A stretch of DNA of 47,319 bases from Pseudomonadales bacterium (GCA_022827245.1 JAJDTI010000165.1:1-47319); one strand, 5' to 3'. Positions 25,998 through 34,512 are shown, numbered from the stretch's first letter. Numbers and translations are program-made. Notes: generated by a model not told the origin, from the sequence alone.

Positions 25998-26094
25998 GGC
26001 TGACTCTCCGGTCCGGCCGCGCATCAACACCCGAGACGCTAGCACGGCGTCCCCGATGTGATAAGGGGTGGGGCCGGGCGGCAAAGGCGACTCG

Positions 26095-26139
26095 TGGCAT
26101 GGGCCGTTTCGACGAAAGAACGAAACGTCCCTTGTGCCA
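26095..26139. other. Imperfect hairpin downstream of the molybdopterin gene
   Basis: TGGCATGGGCCGTTTCG pairs with CGAAACGTCCCTTGTGCCA around ACGAAAGAA, giving a three-block stem of about 16 bp. It lies 120 bases past the stop of the minus-strand molybdopterin gene and upstream of the Uma2-family gene, in a 264-base gene-free gap that also has a second small stem (GGCCCCTTG/CAAGGCC near 26162-26180). A weak terminator or small RNA is possible. Confidence 0.35.
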
Positions 26140-26261
26140 AAGACGGCCGAAAACTCATGTCGGCCCCTTGCCCCAAGGCCTGTGCGAGAAGGCTGAGTTC
26201 TATGCGGGAACGCGCCGGATGTTCCTGTGAGTCATCGGCCTCCCACGGTGCGACGTCGCGG

Positions 26262-28505
26262 CTAATCCGCCCCAGCAATCGCCCCCAGCACCCGCGGCGG
26301 CGACAGCGGCAACTCCGTCATCCTCACCCCCACCGCCCGACTCACCGCGTTCCCTACCGCCGCCAGCGGCGCGACGATCGGCGTCTCGCCCACCCCCCGA
26401 ACGCCATACGGATGGTTCGCGTTCGGCACCTCGACGATCTCCGTGTCGATCATCGGCAGGTCGGACGCCACCGGTACGCGGTAGTCGAGGAAGCCCGGAT
26501 TGTCCAGGACGCCCTGGTCGTCGTAGATGTACTCCTCGTTCAACGCCCAGCCGATGCCCTGGGCCGCGCCGCCCTGCATCTGCCCCTCGACGTAGTCCGG
26601 ATGGACGGCCTTGCCCGCATCCTGGATCGCCGTGAAGCCGACGACGGTCGCCCGTCCGGTCTCACGGTCGAGGTGGACGTCGGCCAGGTTGACCGAGAAC
26701 GACGGGCCCGGCCCCTGGGCGTTGAGCGAAGCGCGTCCGGAGATGGGCCCGCCGGTGCGCGGCGCGCTGCGCGCCAGGTCCCGGAGCGAGAGCGGCTCCA
26801 CGTCGAGGTTGACGCCTTCCACGGGCCGCGCCTCGCCGTCGGCCCACTCGACCTGGTCCACGCCGACGTCCCATGTCGCCGCGGCCCGCGCCCGGAGTTC
26901 CGCGATCACGCTCTCGCAGGCGCGAATCACGGCCATGCCCGTGGCGAACGTGGTCCGGCTGCCGCCGGTGGTGGCGCAGTAGCCGGTGCTGTCCGTGTCC
27001 GCCACGCGCACGCGGATGCGGTCGTAGGGGATGCCGAGCGTCTCCGCGGCCATCAGCGCCATCGACGCGCGGCTGCCGCCGATGTCGGGATTGCCTTCGA
27101 CCACCTGGACCATGCCGCGGTCGGTGACGTGCACCTCGGCGCTCGACTGGTTGCCGCCGTTGAACCAGAAGCCGACGGCGACGCCCCGGGCCTCGTTCTG
27201 GGCAAGGGGCTTCGTGTAGTTCGGGTGCCGCCTGGCGGCCGCGAGGCAGTCGCGCAGGCCGATGGCGCCAAAGACAGGGCCGTAGGCGGAGCGCGTGCCC
27301 TCCGCCGCAGCGTTCTTCATGCGGAAGTCGATGGGGTCCATGCCGATCCGCGCCGCGAGTTCGTCGATCACGGATTCGCCCGCGAACATCGACTGCGGGG
27401 CGCCCGGCGCCCGGTAGGCGGCGACGCGCGGGCGGTTCACCACGACCTCGTAGCCCTCGACCAGGACATCGTCCACGTCGTAGGGCGCGAAGATGCACAT
27501 CGAGCCTGCGCCGAGGGGACTCCCGGGGTAGGCGCCCGACTCGTAGATGAGCTTCGCGTACATCGCGACGATCCTGCCGTCCGACGTGCTGCCGATCTTC
27601 ACGGTGTTCACCGTGCCGGAAGCCGGGCCGGTCGCACGGAACACCTCCTCCCGGGACATCACCATCTTCACCGGGCGGCCGCACTTCTCGGAGAGCTTCA
27701 CCGCGAGCGGCTCGAGGTAGACCGTGGTCTTGCCGCCGAAGCCGCCGCCGATCTCGCTCGGGATGACGCGGATGTCGCCGGAGTCCATGCCGAGGACCAT
27801 CGCGGTAAGTTCCCGCACCGCGAAGTGCCCCTGCGTGCAGCACCAGACCGTGGCCGTGCCGTCCTCGCCGTAGTTGCCGACGCAGGCGTGGGGCTCGATG
27901 TAGCCCTGGTGGACCATGGGCGTCACGAACGTCCGCTCCACCACCACGTCCGCGTCGGCGAAGCGGGCATGGGCATCGCCCTTCGAGATCACCGATTTCT
28001 TCGAGACGTTCGACGGGGTCGTCGGCGTCTCCTCGAGCCCCTCCGTGAACATGTCCTCGTGAAGGACGGGCGCGTCCCGTTCCATCGCCTCGAGTACGTC
28101 CGTGACGGGCTCCAGCACGTCGTAGTCGACCGCGACCAGGTCGACCGCCAGCTCGGCGATGCGCGGGGAGACCGCGGCGACGGCAGCGACCGGATGACCG
28201 TGGAAAAGCACCTTGCCGCTCGCCATCAGGTTCTCGGTGAACGCGCGGCGCCCCGACCGGAAGCCGCTCCGGTCCGGGAAGTCCGCCGCGGTGATGACGG
28301 CAAGCACGCCGGGCATGGCCTCCGCCTTCGACGCGTCGATCCCGCGGATCCTCGCGTGCGCGTGCGGGCTGCGGACGACCTTGCCGCACACCATGCCCGG
28401 CATCGCCCAGTCCGCCCCGAACTCCGCGCGGCCGGTCACCTTGTCCACGCCGTCCGGGCGTACCGGCCGCGTGCCGATGTACTTCAATCCGCCGTTCTCC
28501 GCCAT
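26262..28505 (-). CDS. Molybdopterin-binding subunit, xanthine dehydrogenase family
   Basis: A 747-residue large subunit of the xanthine dehydrogenase/aldehyde oxidase/CoxL superfamily that would hydroxylate aldehydes, N-heterocycles or CO-like substrates at a Mo-pyranopterin centre. N-terminal RPDGVDKVTGRAEFGADWAMPGM is typical; IGGGFGGKT is the Moco-contact motif, and the active-site Glu is about residue 707 in GVRGVGETPIVAP. The ATG at 28505 has a GGGAG site at good distance, and 22 further in-frame residues upstream have no family support. The [2Fe-2S] and FAD subunits normally encoded beside it are absent from this window on both sides, so electron transfer partners must be encoded elsewhere, or the protein has a distinct partner. 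Confidence 0.92.
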   Translation of the reverse strand: MAENGGLKYIGTRPVRPDGVDKVTGRAEFGADWAMPGMVCGKVVRSPHAHARIRGIDASKAEAMPGVLAVITAADFPDRSGFRSGRRAFTENLMASGKVLFHGHPVAAVAAVSPRIAELAVDLVAVDYDVLEPVTDVLEAMERDAPVLHEDMFTEGLEETPTTPSNVSKKSVISKGDAHARFADADVVVERTFVTPMVHQGYIEPHACVGNYGEDGTATVWCCTQGHFAVRELTAMVLGMDSGDIRVIPSEIGGGFGGKTTVYLEPLAVKLSEKCGRPVKMVMSREEVFRATGPASGTVNTVKIGSTSDGRIVAMYAKLIYESGAYPGSPLGAGSMCIFAPYDVDDVLVEGYEVVVNRPRVAAYRAPGAPQSMFAGESVIDELAARIGMDPIDFRMKNAAAEGTRSAYGPVFGAIGLRDCLAAARRHPNYTKPLAQNEARGVAVGFWFNGGNQSSAEVHVTDRGMVQVVEGNPDIGGSRASMALMAAETLGIPYDRIRVRVADTDSTGYCATTGGSRTTFATGMAVIRACESVIAELRARAAATWDVGVDQVEWADGEARPVEGVNLDVEPLSLRDLARSAPRTGGPISGRASLNAQGPGPSFSVNLADVHLDRETGRATVVGFTAIQDAGKAVHPDYVEGQMQGGAAQGIGWALNEEYIYDDQGVLDNPGFLDYRVPVASDLPMIDTEIVEVPNANHPYGVRGVGETPIVAPLAAVGNAVSRAVGVRMTELPLSPPRVLGAIAGAD

Positions 28506-28647
28506 GCCCGCTCCCGTGCCGCCGATCCGTGGAAGCACGCGAGTCTGAACGATGCGCGCCCCGGCGGGCAAGCGAGCCGCGGCGGCGGTCGCATTCCCGC
28601 TCCAGTCGCGGTTTCATGGCGGTTTCCTTCGACCCTGAGGCGCCTCC

Positions 28648-29877
28648 ATGCCAACGCGAACCATCCTCGCAGCCGCCGCGCTGCTGGCCGTCTCCTTGCT
28701 GTTGTTGCCGGTGCACGCGGACGTATCCGCCGAACGGCTGACCCGGCTCGATACCTTCCTCGACGCGTACGTCGCCGACGGCAAGCTCCCGGGCGCCGTG
28801 CTGCAGGTCACGCACGATGGCGAGACGGTCTACCACCGCGCCGCCGGGCACCGGAATGTCGAGGCCGGCGCACCGATGCAGCCCGACACGATCTTCCGCA
28901 TCGCGTCCATGTCGAAGGCGGTGGTCAGCGCCGCGGTGATGGTGCTGCAGGAACGGGGCACGCTCGTCATCGGCCAGCCCGTGGGCGATTTCCTCCCCGA
29001 GTACGCGCAGACGACCGTGGCGGTCCCCGCAGAGGACGGCGCGTACGACGTCGTCGACGCCGAGCGCCCGATCACCATCCGCGATCTCCTCACGCACACC
29101 GCCGGCATCGGCTACGGCTACGGACCCGCCGCGGACCGGTGGCGGGAGGCGGGGCTCCAGCACTGGTACTTCGGCCATCGCGACGAGCCTATCCGCGAGA
29201 CCGCGCGGCGCATCGCGGCGATGCCCATGGACGCGCAGCCCGGCGAACAGTTCGTCTACGGCTACAACACGGACATCCTGGGCGCCGTCGTCGAGGCCGC
29301 GAGCGGACAACCCCTCGACGCGTTCCTGCGGGCGGAGATCTTCGAGCCCCTCGGCATGGAGGACACGTCCTTCTATCTCCCGCCCGCCAAGGCGGACCGC
29401 CTCGCAACCGTGTACTCACGCACCGAGGACGGCGACCTCGTCCTGGCGGACGCCGGCACGCCCTTCCACGGCCAGGGCCACTTCATCGAGGGCCCGCGCG
29501 CCAGTTTCTCCGGCGGCGCCGGGCTGCTGTCCACGACCGCCGACTACACGCGCTTCCTCGAGGCCCTGCGGCGCGGCGGCCCCATCCTGGGCCGCAAGTC
29601 CGTGGAATCGATGACGGTGAATCACCTGCCGGACGGCCTGGTGAGCCTCCTGCCAGGCTCGGGGTTCGGGCTCGGCTTCGCCGTGGTGTCGGACATCGGC
29701 GCGTCGGGCGAACCCGGTTCGGTCGGCGAGTACTCCTGGGCCGGCGCGTATCACACCCGGTACTGGGTGGACCCGGTCGAGGAGCTCACCGTCGTCTACA
29801 TGACCCAGATCCTGCCCGCACCCGGACTCGACGACTTCTCGAAGGTACGGGCGCTGATCTACCAGGCCGTGGAATGA
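28648..29877 (+). CDS. Serine hydrolase of the beta-lactamase class C / EstB fold
   Basis: A 409-residue exported hydrolase. A signal peptide or anchor covers about residues 1-24 (MPTRTILAAAALLAVSLLLL, cleavage near VHA). The nucleophile motif SMSK is at 87-90 and the catalytic Tyr is Tyr204 in FVYGYNTDILGAV, the YxL-type spacing of EstB esterases rather than the YxN of true AmpC enzymes. A C-terminal GEYSWAGAYHTRYWVDP segment supplies the third conserved block (HTG-like). It likely hydrolyses esters or amides in the periplasm. It diverges from the molybdopterin gene by 142 bases and is followed 62 bases later by the cupin gene. Confidence 0.9.
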   Translation: MPTRTILAAAALLAVSLLLLPVHADVSAERLTRLDTFLDAYVADGKLPGAVLQVTHDGETVYHRAAGHRNVEAGAPMQPDTIFRIASMSKAVVSAAVMVLQERGTLVIGQPVGDFLPEYAQTTVAVPAEDGAYDVVDAERPITIRDLLTHTAGIGYGYGPAADRWREAGLQHWYFGHRDEPIRETARRIAAMPMDAQPGEQFVYGYNTDILGAVVEAASGQPLDAFLRAEIFEPLGMEDTSFYLPPAKADRLATVYSRTEDGDLVLADAGTPFHGQGHFIEGPRASFSGGAGLLSTTADYTRFLEALRRGGPILGRKSVESMTVNHLPDGLVSLLPGSGFGLGFAVVSDIGASGEPGSVGEYSWAGAYHTRYWVDPVEELTVVYMTQILPAPGLDDFSKVRALIYQAVE

Positions 29878-29891
29878 CCCCTGACCGGACG

Positions 29892-29918
29892 GTGGGCGTG
29901 CTATCTTTGCGCGCCCAC
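29892..29918 (+). promoter_or_regulatory. Operator-like dyad over a -10 box, cupin gene
   Basis: Perfect 7-base arms GTGGGCG (29892-29898) and CGCCCAC (29912-29918) flank a 13-base spacer containing TATCTT, which resembles a sigma70 -10 box. It lies 22 bases upstream of the cupin start. A repressor binding here would cover the promoter; the -35 side (CTGACC at 29881) is weak. Confidence 0.4.
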
Positions 29919-29939
29919 TGATCCACCGGGAGGCGCTCC

Positions 29940-30386
29940 ATGGGTACCGTACTGACTGCCGACCACTTCGCCGGGGCGCGCGCCGTCCAGTCCGCCACGC
30001 TCAAGGAACTCGGCGTCGCGCCGATCTGCATGGCGCCGGGGGAAGAGGACGCCGGCCACAGCCACACCGTCGTCGAGGAGATCGTCATCGTCCAGAAGGG
30101 CGAGGGGCGGATCCAGATCGAGAACGAGACCTACGATCTCTGCCCCGGGTCCGTCGCGGTGGTCCCCGCCGGCCAGTTCCACGCCATGTGCAATCCCGGC
30201 AAGGAGAATTTCGAGGCGGTCGCGATCTTCAACTCGAACTTCGACCGCGAAGCCGTCGTCCTGAAGACGCGCGAGGAACACTTCGGCGAGGAGAAGGGCG
30301 ACGAGACGGACATCGACGCGCTGAAGGCCGAGCTCTCGGAACTCGGGAAGACGGTCCGCAGGCTCCAGAGGAAGCTCGCCAAGTAA
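29940..30386 (+). CDS. Cupin-domain protein
   Basis: A 148-residue small beta-barrel protein. The first cupin motif is seen around HSHTVVEEIVIVQKGEGRIQIENETYD (about residues 40-66) and the second as VPAGQFHAMCNPG (about 76-88), with His residues in the metal positions. The C-terminal third is helical and charged (ALKAELSELGKTVRRLQRK, coiled-coil-like), an extension beyond the single domain. Substrate is unknown; related small cupins bind metals and sugars or act as epimerases or regulators. A GGGAGG ribosome-binding site precedes the start. The gene converges on the CaiB/BaiF fusion gene at a strong hairpin. Confidence 0.85.
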   Translation: MGTVLTADHFAGARAVQSATLKELGVAPICMAPGEEDAGHSHTVVEEIVIVQKGEGRIQIENETYDLCPGSVAVVPAGQFHAMCNPGKENFEAVAIFNSNFDREAVVLKTREEHFGEEKGDETDIDALKAELSELGKTVRRLQRKLAK

Positions 30387-30399
30387 CGGCGACGTCATC

Positions 30400-30425
30400 T
30401 AGGGGACGGGCTCGTCCGTCCCCTA
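30400..30425. terminator. Perfect hairpin between convergent genes
   Basis: TAGGGGACGG pairs perfectly with CCGTCCCCTA around a six-base loop, spanning the 36-base gap between the cupin and CaiB/BaiF fusion genes. The right arm includes the TAG stop of the latter. No T-tract follows, but symmetric position suggests a bidirectional terminator. Confidence 0.55.
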
Positions 30426-32825
30426 CGGCCCCGTTATCTCCAGCCGGACCAGCTCCTCGTACTCCTCCGGGCCGATCCCGAGTTCCTGCTCGAGCACCTC
30501 GGCGCTGTGCTCGCCGAAGCACGGCGAATAGGTCACGGGCGGCGTCGCGGCCTCCCGCAAGACCCAGGGCGCCGACGGCAGATGGTGCGTGCCCGTCTCC
30601 GGGTGCGTCACCGGCACCATGAAACCGCGCTCCAGGAACTGCGGGCAGGGATCGGCGTAGATCTCCTGGAAGGACTCGACGCGGGCCGCCGCCGCGCCGA
30701 GACGGGCGAACTCCGCGGCGGCCTCCCCGGCGTTCCGCGCCAGGCACCAGTCGGCCACGAGCGCGTCGACTTCCGCCTCGTTCGCCTTGCGCCCCGCCTC
30801 CAGGCGGAACCTGGCATCGTCGACGCCGAGCCGGCCGGAGACCGCGTCCCAGACCGCATCGGTCTCGACGCCGACCGCGACCCACTCCCCATCGCCGGCG
30901 CGATAGACGCCGTGCGGCGCGCACCGGGGATGGCGGTTGCCGCTCGGGCGCCGCACGGCCCCGTTGGTGTCGAACTCCATGATCGCGTCGCCGACCTGCA
31001 CCGCCACGGCCTCGATCATCGCCGCGTCGACGCGCTGGCCGACGCCCGTCCTGGCCCGGTAGTGGAGCGCGGCGAGGATCGCGGCCGCGAAGTAGTAGCC
31101 GGAGATCGGGTCCGGGATCAGCCCGCCGGTGTTCGCGGCCTGGTCCCCGTCGTAGCCGTGGATCGACGACAGCCCGGACATCGGTTCGGTCGTGAACCCG
31201 TTGGCCGGGTACTCCGCGAACGGTCCGCGCGTCCCGTACCCGGAGACGGAAGCGAAGACGATGTCCGGCTTCACCGCGCGCAGGCTCTCCAGCGTGACAC
31301 CCCAGTTCGGCATCACGTGCGGACTGAAGTTGTCGGCGACGACATCGAACCGGGGCACCAGTGCCCAGAAGATCTCCTTCCCTCGCGGGTGGGTCATGTC
31401 CAGCGTGATCGCACGCTTGTTCATGTTGACGGAGTTGTACATGCCGTTGGTGTTGAGGCGGCTCTGCTCGATGTCGTCCCGGCGCACGGCCGGCGGGACC
31501 GGCGCACCGGCGCCGCGCCAGACGTCCGGCCGGCTGCGCGATTCGATCTGCACGACGTCCGCCCCGAGGCGGGCCAGCAACTCGGTGCCGAAGGTTCCCG
31601 CCCACGCCTGGGTGAACGCGAGCACGCGCAGCCCCGCCAGCGGCGGCCCCGCCGCGGCGTCGGGCGCCGAGCTATCTGCCGCGGCCCGCGGGACGATGCC
31701 GGAACGCAACTCCTCGCCGTGTTCATCGAGCGCCGGCGCCGGCCGCTCGAGCCGCCACGGCGTCTCGGACAACTGCGCCGTCGCCCCCGACGCGCGCACG
31801 CGCTTGCCGTTCAGCGGCGACTCGACGACGAACCCGCGCGCGTGCAGTTGCTCGCTTTGCGCGAGTTCCGACGCGTCTTGCACCACCCCGGCGAGACAGC
31901 GCAGGCGGGAGAGCCCGTGGAACAGCTCCCACTTGTCGCGTGGTGCCGCGGCCCGCGCCAGCGCGCGCCGCACGGGCCAGGGGTCCCTGGTATTGCGGCC
32001 AAGTACGGGTTCGTAGAGCGGATCGTGCGCGAGTTCATCGAGCCCCAGGAACTCCATCGCCTCCGACCAGCGCGCCCAGTCGCCGAAGCCGAAGTTGATC
32101 GCGCCGTTCGCCGTGTCCCAGAGGGGCGAGGGATCCCCGCGGCGGCGCCCCCCGCCGGGTCCGTGCGCGAGACGGTCGCCGCCGATGAAGATGCCGAGGA
32201 TCGCCCAGGGGACATTGGTCAACGCGAGCGCTTCGAACTCGCTCACGTCGACGCGCTCGCCGGCGCCGGTACGCAGACGCCGCAGGAGCGCCGCCGTCGC
32301 CCCCGCGTGTCCGGCGACGCCGGCGATGTAGCCGGCCTGGCGGACGGGCAACTGCAGGGGCGGCTCGTCGACCAGCCGGTTGATGGCGCTCCAGCCGACT
32401 CGCGCGCAGGCGGTCAGGTTGTTGCCGGGCACGCGGGCGAGCGGTCCTTCGAGGCCGTGGGCGGTGATGGAGAGATGTATCGCGTCGTGCGGCAAGGCGT
32501 CCACCGCCGCCTCGACGGTGTCCGGCCAGGGCGGCGCCGCCGTCGTGACGAGCACGTCGGCGCCCGCGGCCAGCGCGCGCACCTCGTGGACGTCCCGCAC
32601 CGCTATCGAGCGCTTGTTCCAGTTCGCATAGCTGTGGAGCAACGAGCGTTCCATGCCTGGCTCGCTATCGAGAAAGGGCGGTTCGCCACGCAGGGCGTGA
32701 CCCTCGGGCGGCTCCGCGAGCACCACGTCGGCGCCGAAGTCGCCGAACAGGCGCGCCGCCCACGCTCCGGACAGACGATCGGACAGGTCGACGACCCGCA
32801 CGCCGTCGAATGCCTTGGCCATCAT
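30423..32825 (-). CDS. Fused double CaiB/BaiF-family CoA-transferase
   Basis: An 800-residue protein containing two complete CoA-transferase III units, about residues 1-370 and 395-800. Both begin with the family pattern (GVRVVDLSDRLSGAWAARLFGDFGADVV and GLRVLAFTQAWAGTFGTELLARLGADVV). In the second unit the catalytic Asp is present at 572 in IPDPISGYY. In the first unit the corresponding region reads PVRQAGYIAG, with Gln163 in place of Asp, so this half is probably catalytically silent. Since the family works as an interlocked dimer, the fusion may mimic a heterodimer with one active site. It is monocistronic on the minus strand, convergent to the cupin gene. Substrates are unknown. Confidence 0.9.
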   Translation of the reverse strand: MMAKAFDGVRVVDLSDRLSGAWAARLFGDFGADVVLAEPPEGHALRGEPPFLDSEPGMERSLLHSYANWNKRSIAVRDVHEVRALAAGADVLVTTAAPPWPDTVEAAVDALPHDAIHLSITAHGLEGPLARVPGNNLTACARVGWSAINRLVDEPPLQLPVRQAGYIAGVAGHAGATAALLRRLRTGAGERVDVSEFEALALTNVPWAILGIFIGGDRLAHGPGGGRRRGDPSPLWDTANGAINFGFGDWARWSEAMEFLGLDELAHDPLYEPVLGRNTRDPWPVRRALARAAAPRDKWELFHGLSRLRCLAGVVQDASELAQSEQLHARGFVVESPLNGKRVRASGATAQLSETPWRLERPAPALDEHGEELRSGIVPRAAADSSAPDAAAGPPLAGLRVLAFTQAWAGTFGTELLARLGADVVQIESRSRPDVWRGAGAPVPPAVRRDDIEQSRLNTNGMYNSVNMNKRAITLDMTHPRGKEIFWALVPRFDVVADNFSPHVMPNWGVTLESLRAVKPDIVFASVSGYGTRGPFAEYPANGFTTEPMSGLSSIHGYDGDQAANTGGLIPDPISGYYFAAAILAALHYRARTGVGQRVDAAMIEAVAVQVGDAIMEFDTNGAVRRPSGNRHPRCAPHGVYRAGDGEWVAVGVETDAVWDAVSGRLGVDDARFRLEAGRKANEAEVDALVADWCLARNAGEAAAEFARLGAAAARVESFQEIYADPCPQFLERGFMVPVTHPETGTHHLPSAPWVLREAATPPVTYSPCFGEHSAEVLEQELGIGPEEYEELVRLEITGP

Positions 32826-33005
32826 GCACTCCCTTCCGGCCGCGCCCCGGCCATGGCCAAGGCAGCATATTCCAATAAGAAGGTGAGCCTATCCGCGCCT
32901 GACGTCGAGGTCGGGGGGTAGGTTGGTGAAGGTTGGCACCGAGGGTGGACTCCGGGTGGCCCAGGGATCACTGCGCGGGTGGTCGTGCCTGCGTTGTGCC
33001 GAGTA

Positions 33006-33080
33006 GCGTTTTCCACGGGCTGTCCACGGGCGCGATCCCCCGAGACAGTAAAGCGCCGGTGGGCAGGCGGTGGAAAACGC
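33006..33080. repeat. Long imperfect inverted repeat downstream of the transposase gene
   Basis: A 28-base arm at 33006-33033 matches the complement of 33053-33080 at 24 of 28 positions, with the outer 11 bases perfect (GCGTTTTCCAC). The loop is 19 bases. It lies 11 bases past the transposase stop on the left side of the insertion sequence. It may terminate the transposase transcript or bind transposase. Confidence 0.75.
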
Positions 33081-33090
33081 GGGGTCGGGG

Positions 33091-34353
33091 TCACGCGACC
33101 TCGGGCTGGGCCTCGGCGATGGTCTGGAACAGCCGGTCGCGCTCGGCGTTGAGCGCGCGGGCGGCCTGCAGGTCGCTGTGCGCATGGGCCTGAGCGTCGA
33201 GTTGCGCGAACGCGACGCCGGGCTTGAGACAGGCTTCGGCGTGGGGCAGGGAGCGCAGTTTCTCGTAGGGTGTTTGCACGTCCGCGGCCCGGTAGACGCG
33301 GCGGATGCGGCCGTTGGCGACCGCGCGCTCGGTGGCGAACAGGCAGGGCCGGTGGTAGTTGAGGTACGGCGACAAGTGCTGCTGCGCGAACGCATCGACC
33401 AGCGGCGCGAAGCGTTGCGGGATGTGGTCGTGGCCCAGGAAGCGGCGCACGACGTTGGCGTTCTTGCCCTCGACGAGGGCGTTGTCGGTGGCGCGCCGCG
33501 GGCGCGACTTGGTGAAGTTCCGCACGTGCAGCTTGTTGAGTAGCGCGGCCACGGTGTGGTTGACGTACTCGGAGCCGTTGTCGGCATGGAAGCCGACCAC
33601 GACGAACGGGAACAGGCCCAGCAGGCCGTCGAGCACCGGCACCAGGAAGCGCTCGGAGATCGTCGCGACGGCGCCGACGAACTCGTACTGCGTCACCTGG
33701 TCGACGACGTTGATCAGGTACACGCCCTTGGCGCCGTCGCGGTCGCCCTGGTGGACGGTGTCGACGCGCAGGAAGCCGGGCCGGCCGTCCGGCTGCGGCG
33801 CCCGGCGCTCGCCCACCGTCACCGCCGACGACTTCGTCCCTTGAACCACCGTGCGTTGCGTGCGGTAGGTCCGTGAACCCCGCAGGTTGTAGATGTGGCT
33901 CGCCGAGATCCCCGCCAGACGCTCGAAGCGCCGATCGCCGAACACATGGAACTCGCGGTGCAGCACGACGCGCGTCGCCAGCCCGGACATCTGGCCGAGG
34001 TCCGCGTCCACGCGGGCCAGCCGGCGGATGTCGGCCGGCGTGTAGACCCGCGCGAAGGGCCGACCCTGGTTGCCGTCCCGGCGATCGACCACCTTGGTCG
34101 TCTCGCGGTGCTGGCGGACGAGCCGCGTGAGCTGGGCGCGCGAGTAGCCCGTGGTCTTCGCCAGGTAGCGCTTCACCAACGCCTTCGAGGGCTTGTCCAG
34201 CGCGCGGTAGCCGAGCCGGGTCAACGTCCGCGCCACGAACGCATACGCTGCTTGCCGGTCCAGCGGTTGGAACTCCACCGCCGCGTTCGCCTCGACAAAG
34301 GCCGCAACCTGCTCGATGGTTCGAATCCGTTCGGTCTGTAGTGTCACGATCAT
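33091..34353 (-). CDS. Transposase with integrase catalytic core (IS481/ISNCY-type)
   Basis: A 420-residue DDE transposase. The N-terminal part (about residues 1-150) has two helix-turn-helix-like stretches, including YRALDKPSKALVKRYLAKTT and TGYSRAQLTRLVRQH. The retroviral-integrase core has the three acids visible: Asp in FLRVDTVH, Asp in GFHADNGSEY and Glu in LVEGKNANVV. The C-terminal tail is helical. The protein length and family pattern match the transposases annotated as ISNCY or IS481-like in Pseudomonadota; a closer family call needs alignment. The reading frame is intact and a short run of 26 bases separates its start from the inner right-end repeat, so the element may still be active. 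Confidence 0.9.
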   Translation of the reverse strand: MIVTLQTERIRTIEQVAAFVEANAAVEFQPLDRQAAYAFVARTLTRLGYRALDKPSKALVKRYLAKTTGYSRAQLTRLVRQHRETTKVVDRRDGNQGRPFARVYTPADIRRLARVDADLGQMSGLATRVVLHREFHVFGDRRFERLAGISASHIYNLRGSRTYRTQRTVVQGTKSSAVTVGERRAPQPDGRPGFLRVDTVHQGDRDGAKGVYLINVVDQVTQYEFVGAVATISERFLVPVLDGLLGLFPFVVVGFHADNGSEYVNHTVAALLNKLHVRNFTKSRPRRATDNALVEGKNANVVRRFLGHDHIPQRFAPLVDAFAQQHLSPYLNYHRPCLFATERAVANGRIRRVYRAADVQTPYEKLRSLPHAEACLKPGVAFAQLDAQAHAHSDLQAARALNAERDRLFQTIAEAQPEVA

Positions 34354-34378
34354 CTCCCGATGATCCCCAACACCACGT

Positions 34379-34434
34379 CAGGCTCACTTTGCGTTGGAAT
34401 CGCACCGTGCGTTCAGGCTCACTTTGCATTGAAC
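34379..34434. repeat. Duplicated right-end repeat of the insertion sequence
   Basis: Two direct copies of AGGCTCACTTTGC(G/A)TTG(G)AA occur 35 bases apart, at 34379-34400 and 34414-34434. They are the outer end and a subterminal copy, probably transposase-binding sites. Confidence 0.7.
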
Positions 34435-34512
34435 AAGGCTAAGGCTGGACACCCTTGCGGGCGCAAGTCTACGATGGACTCTTCACGATAGTCCCCCACA
34501 CGAGGACACCGC

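Larger units (their letters stand above)
32870..34434 (-). mobile_element. Insertion sequence with integrase-core transposase
   Basis: An insertion sequence of about 1.56 kb. The left end TTCCAATAAGAAGGTGAGCCT (32870-32890) and right end (CAGGCTCACTTTGCATTGAAC, 34414-34434) form imperfect inverted repeats sharing GTGAGCC and a TTCxAAT-like tip. A second copy of the right repeat, CAGGCTCACTTTGCGTTGGAAT, sits just inside at 34379-34400. I see no clear target-site duplication (CAAGGC occurs near both ends but not at equal distances). The exact end points are therefore uncertain by several bases. The IS sits between the CaiB/BaiF fusion and phytanoyl-type genes. Confidence 0.75.

Noticed and set aside
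32856..34445. CAAGGC near both ends of the insertion sequence as a target-site duplication.
   Set aside because: The distances from the inverted repeats to the two copies differ (about 6-8 bases versus zero), so it is probably a chance match.
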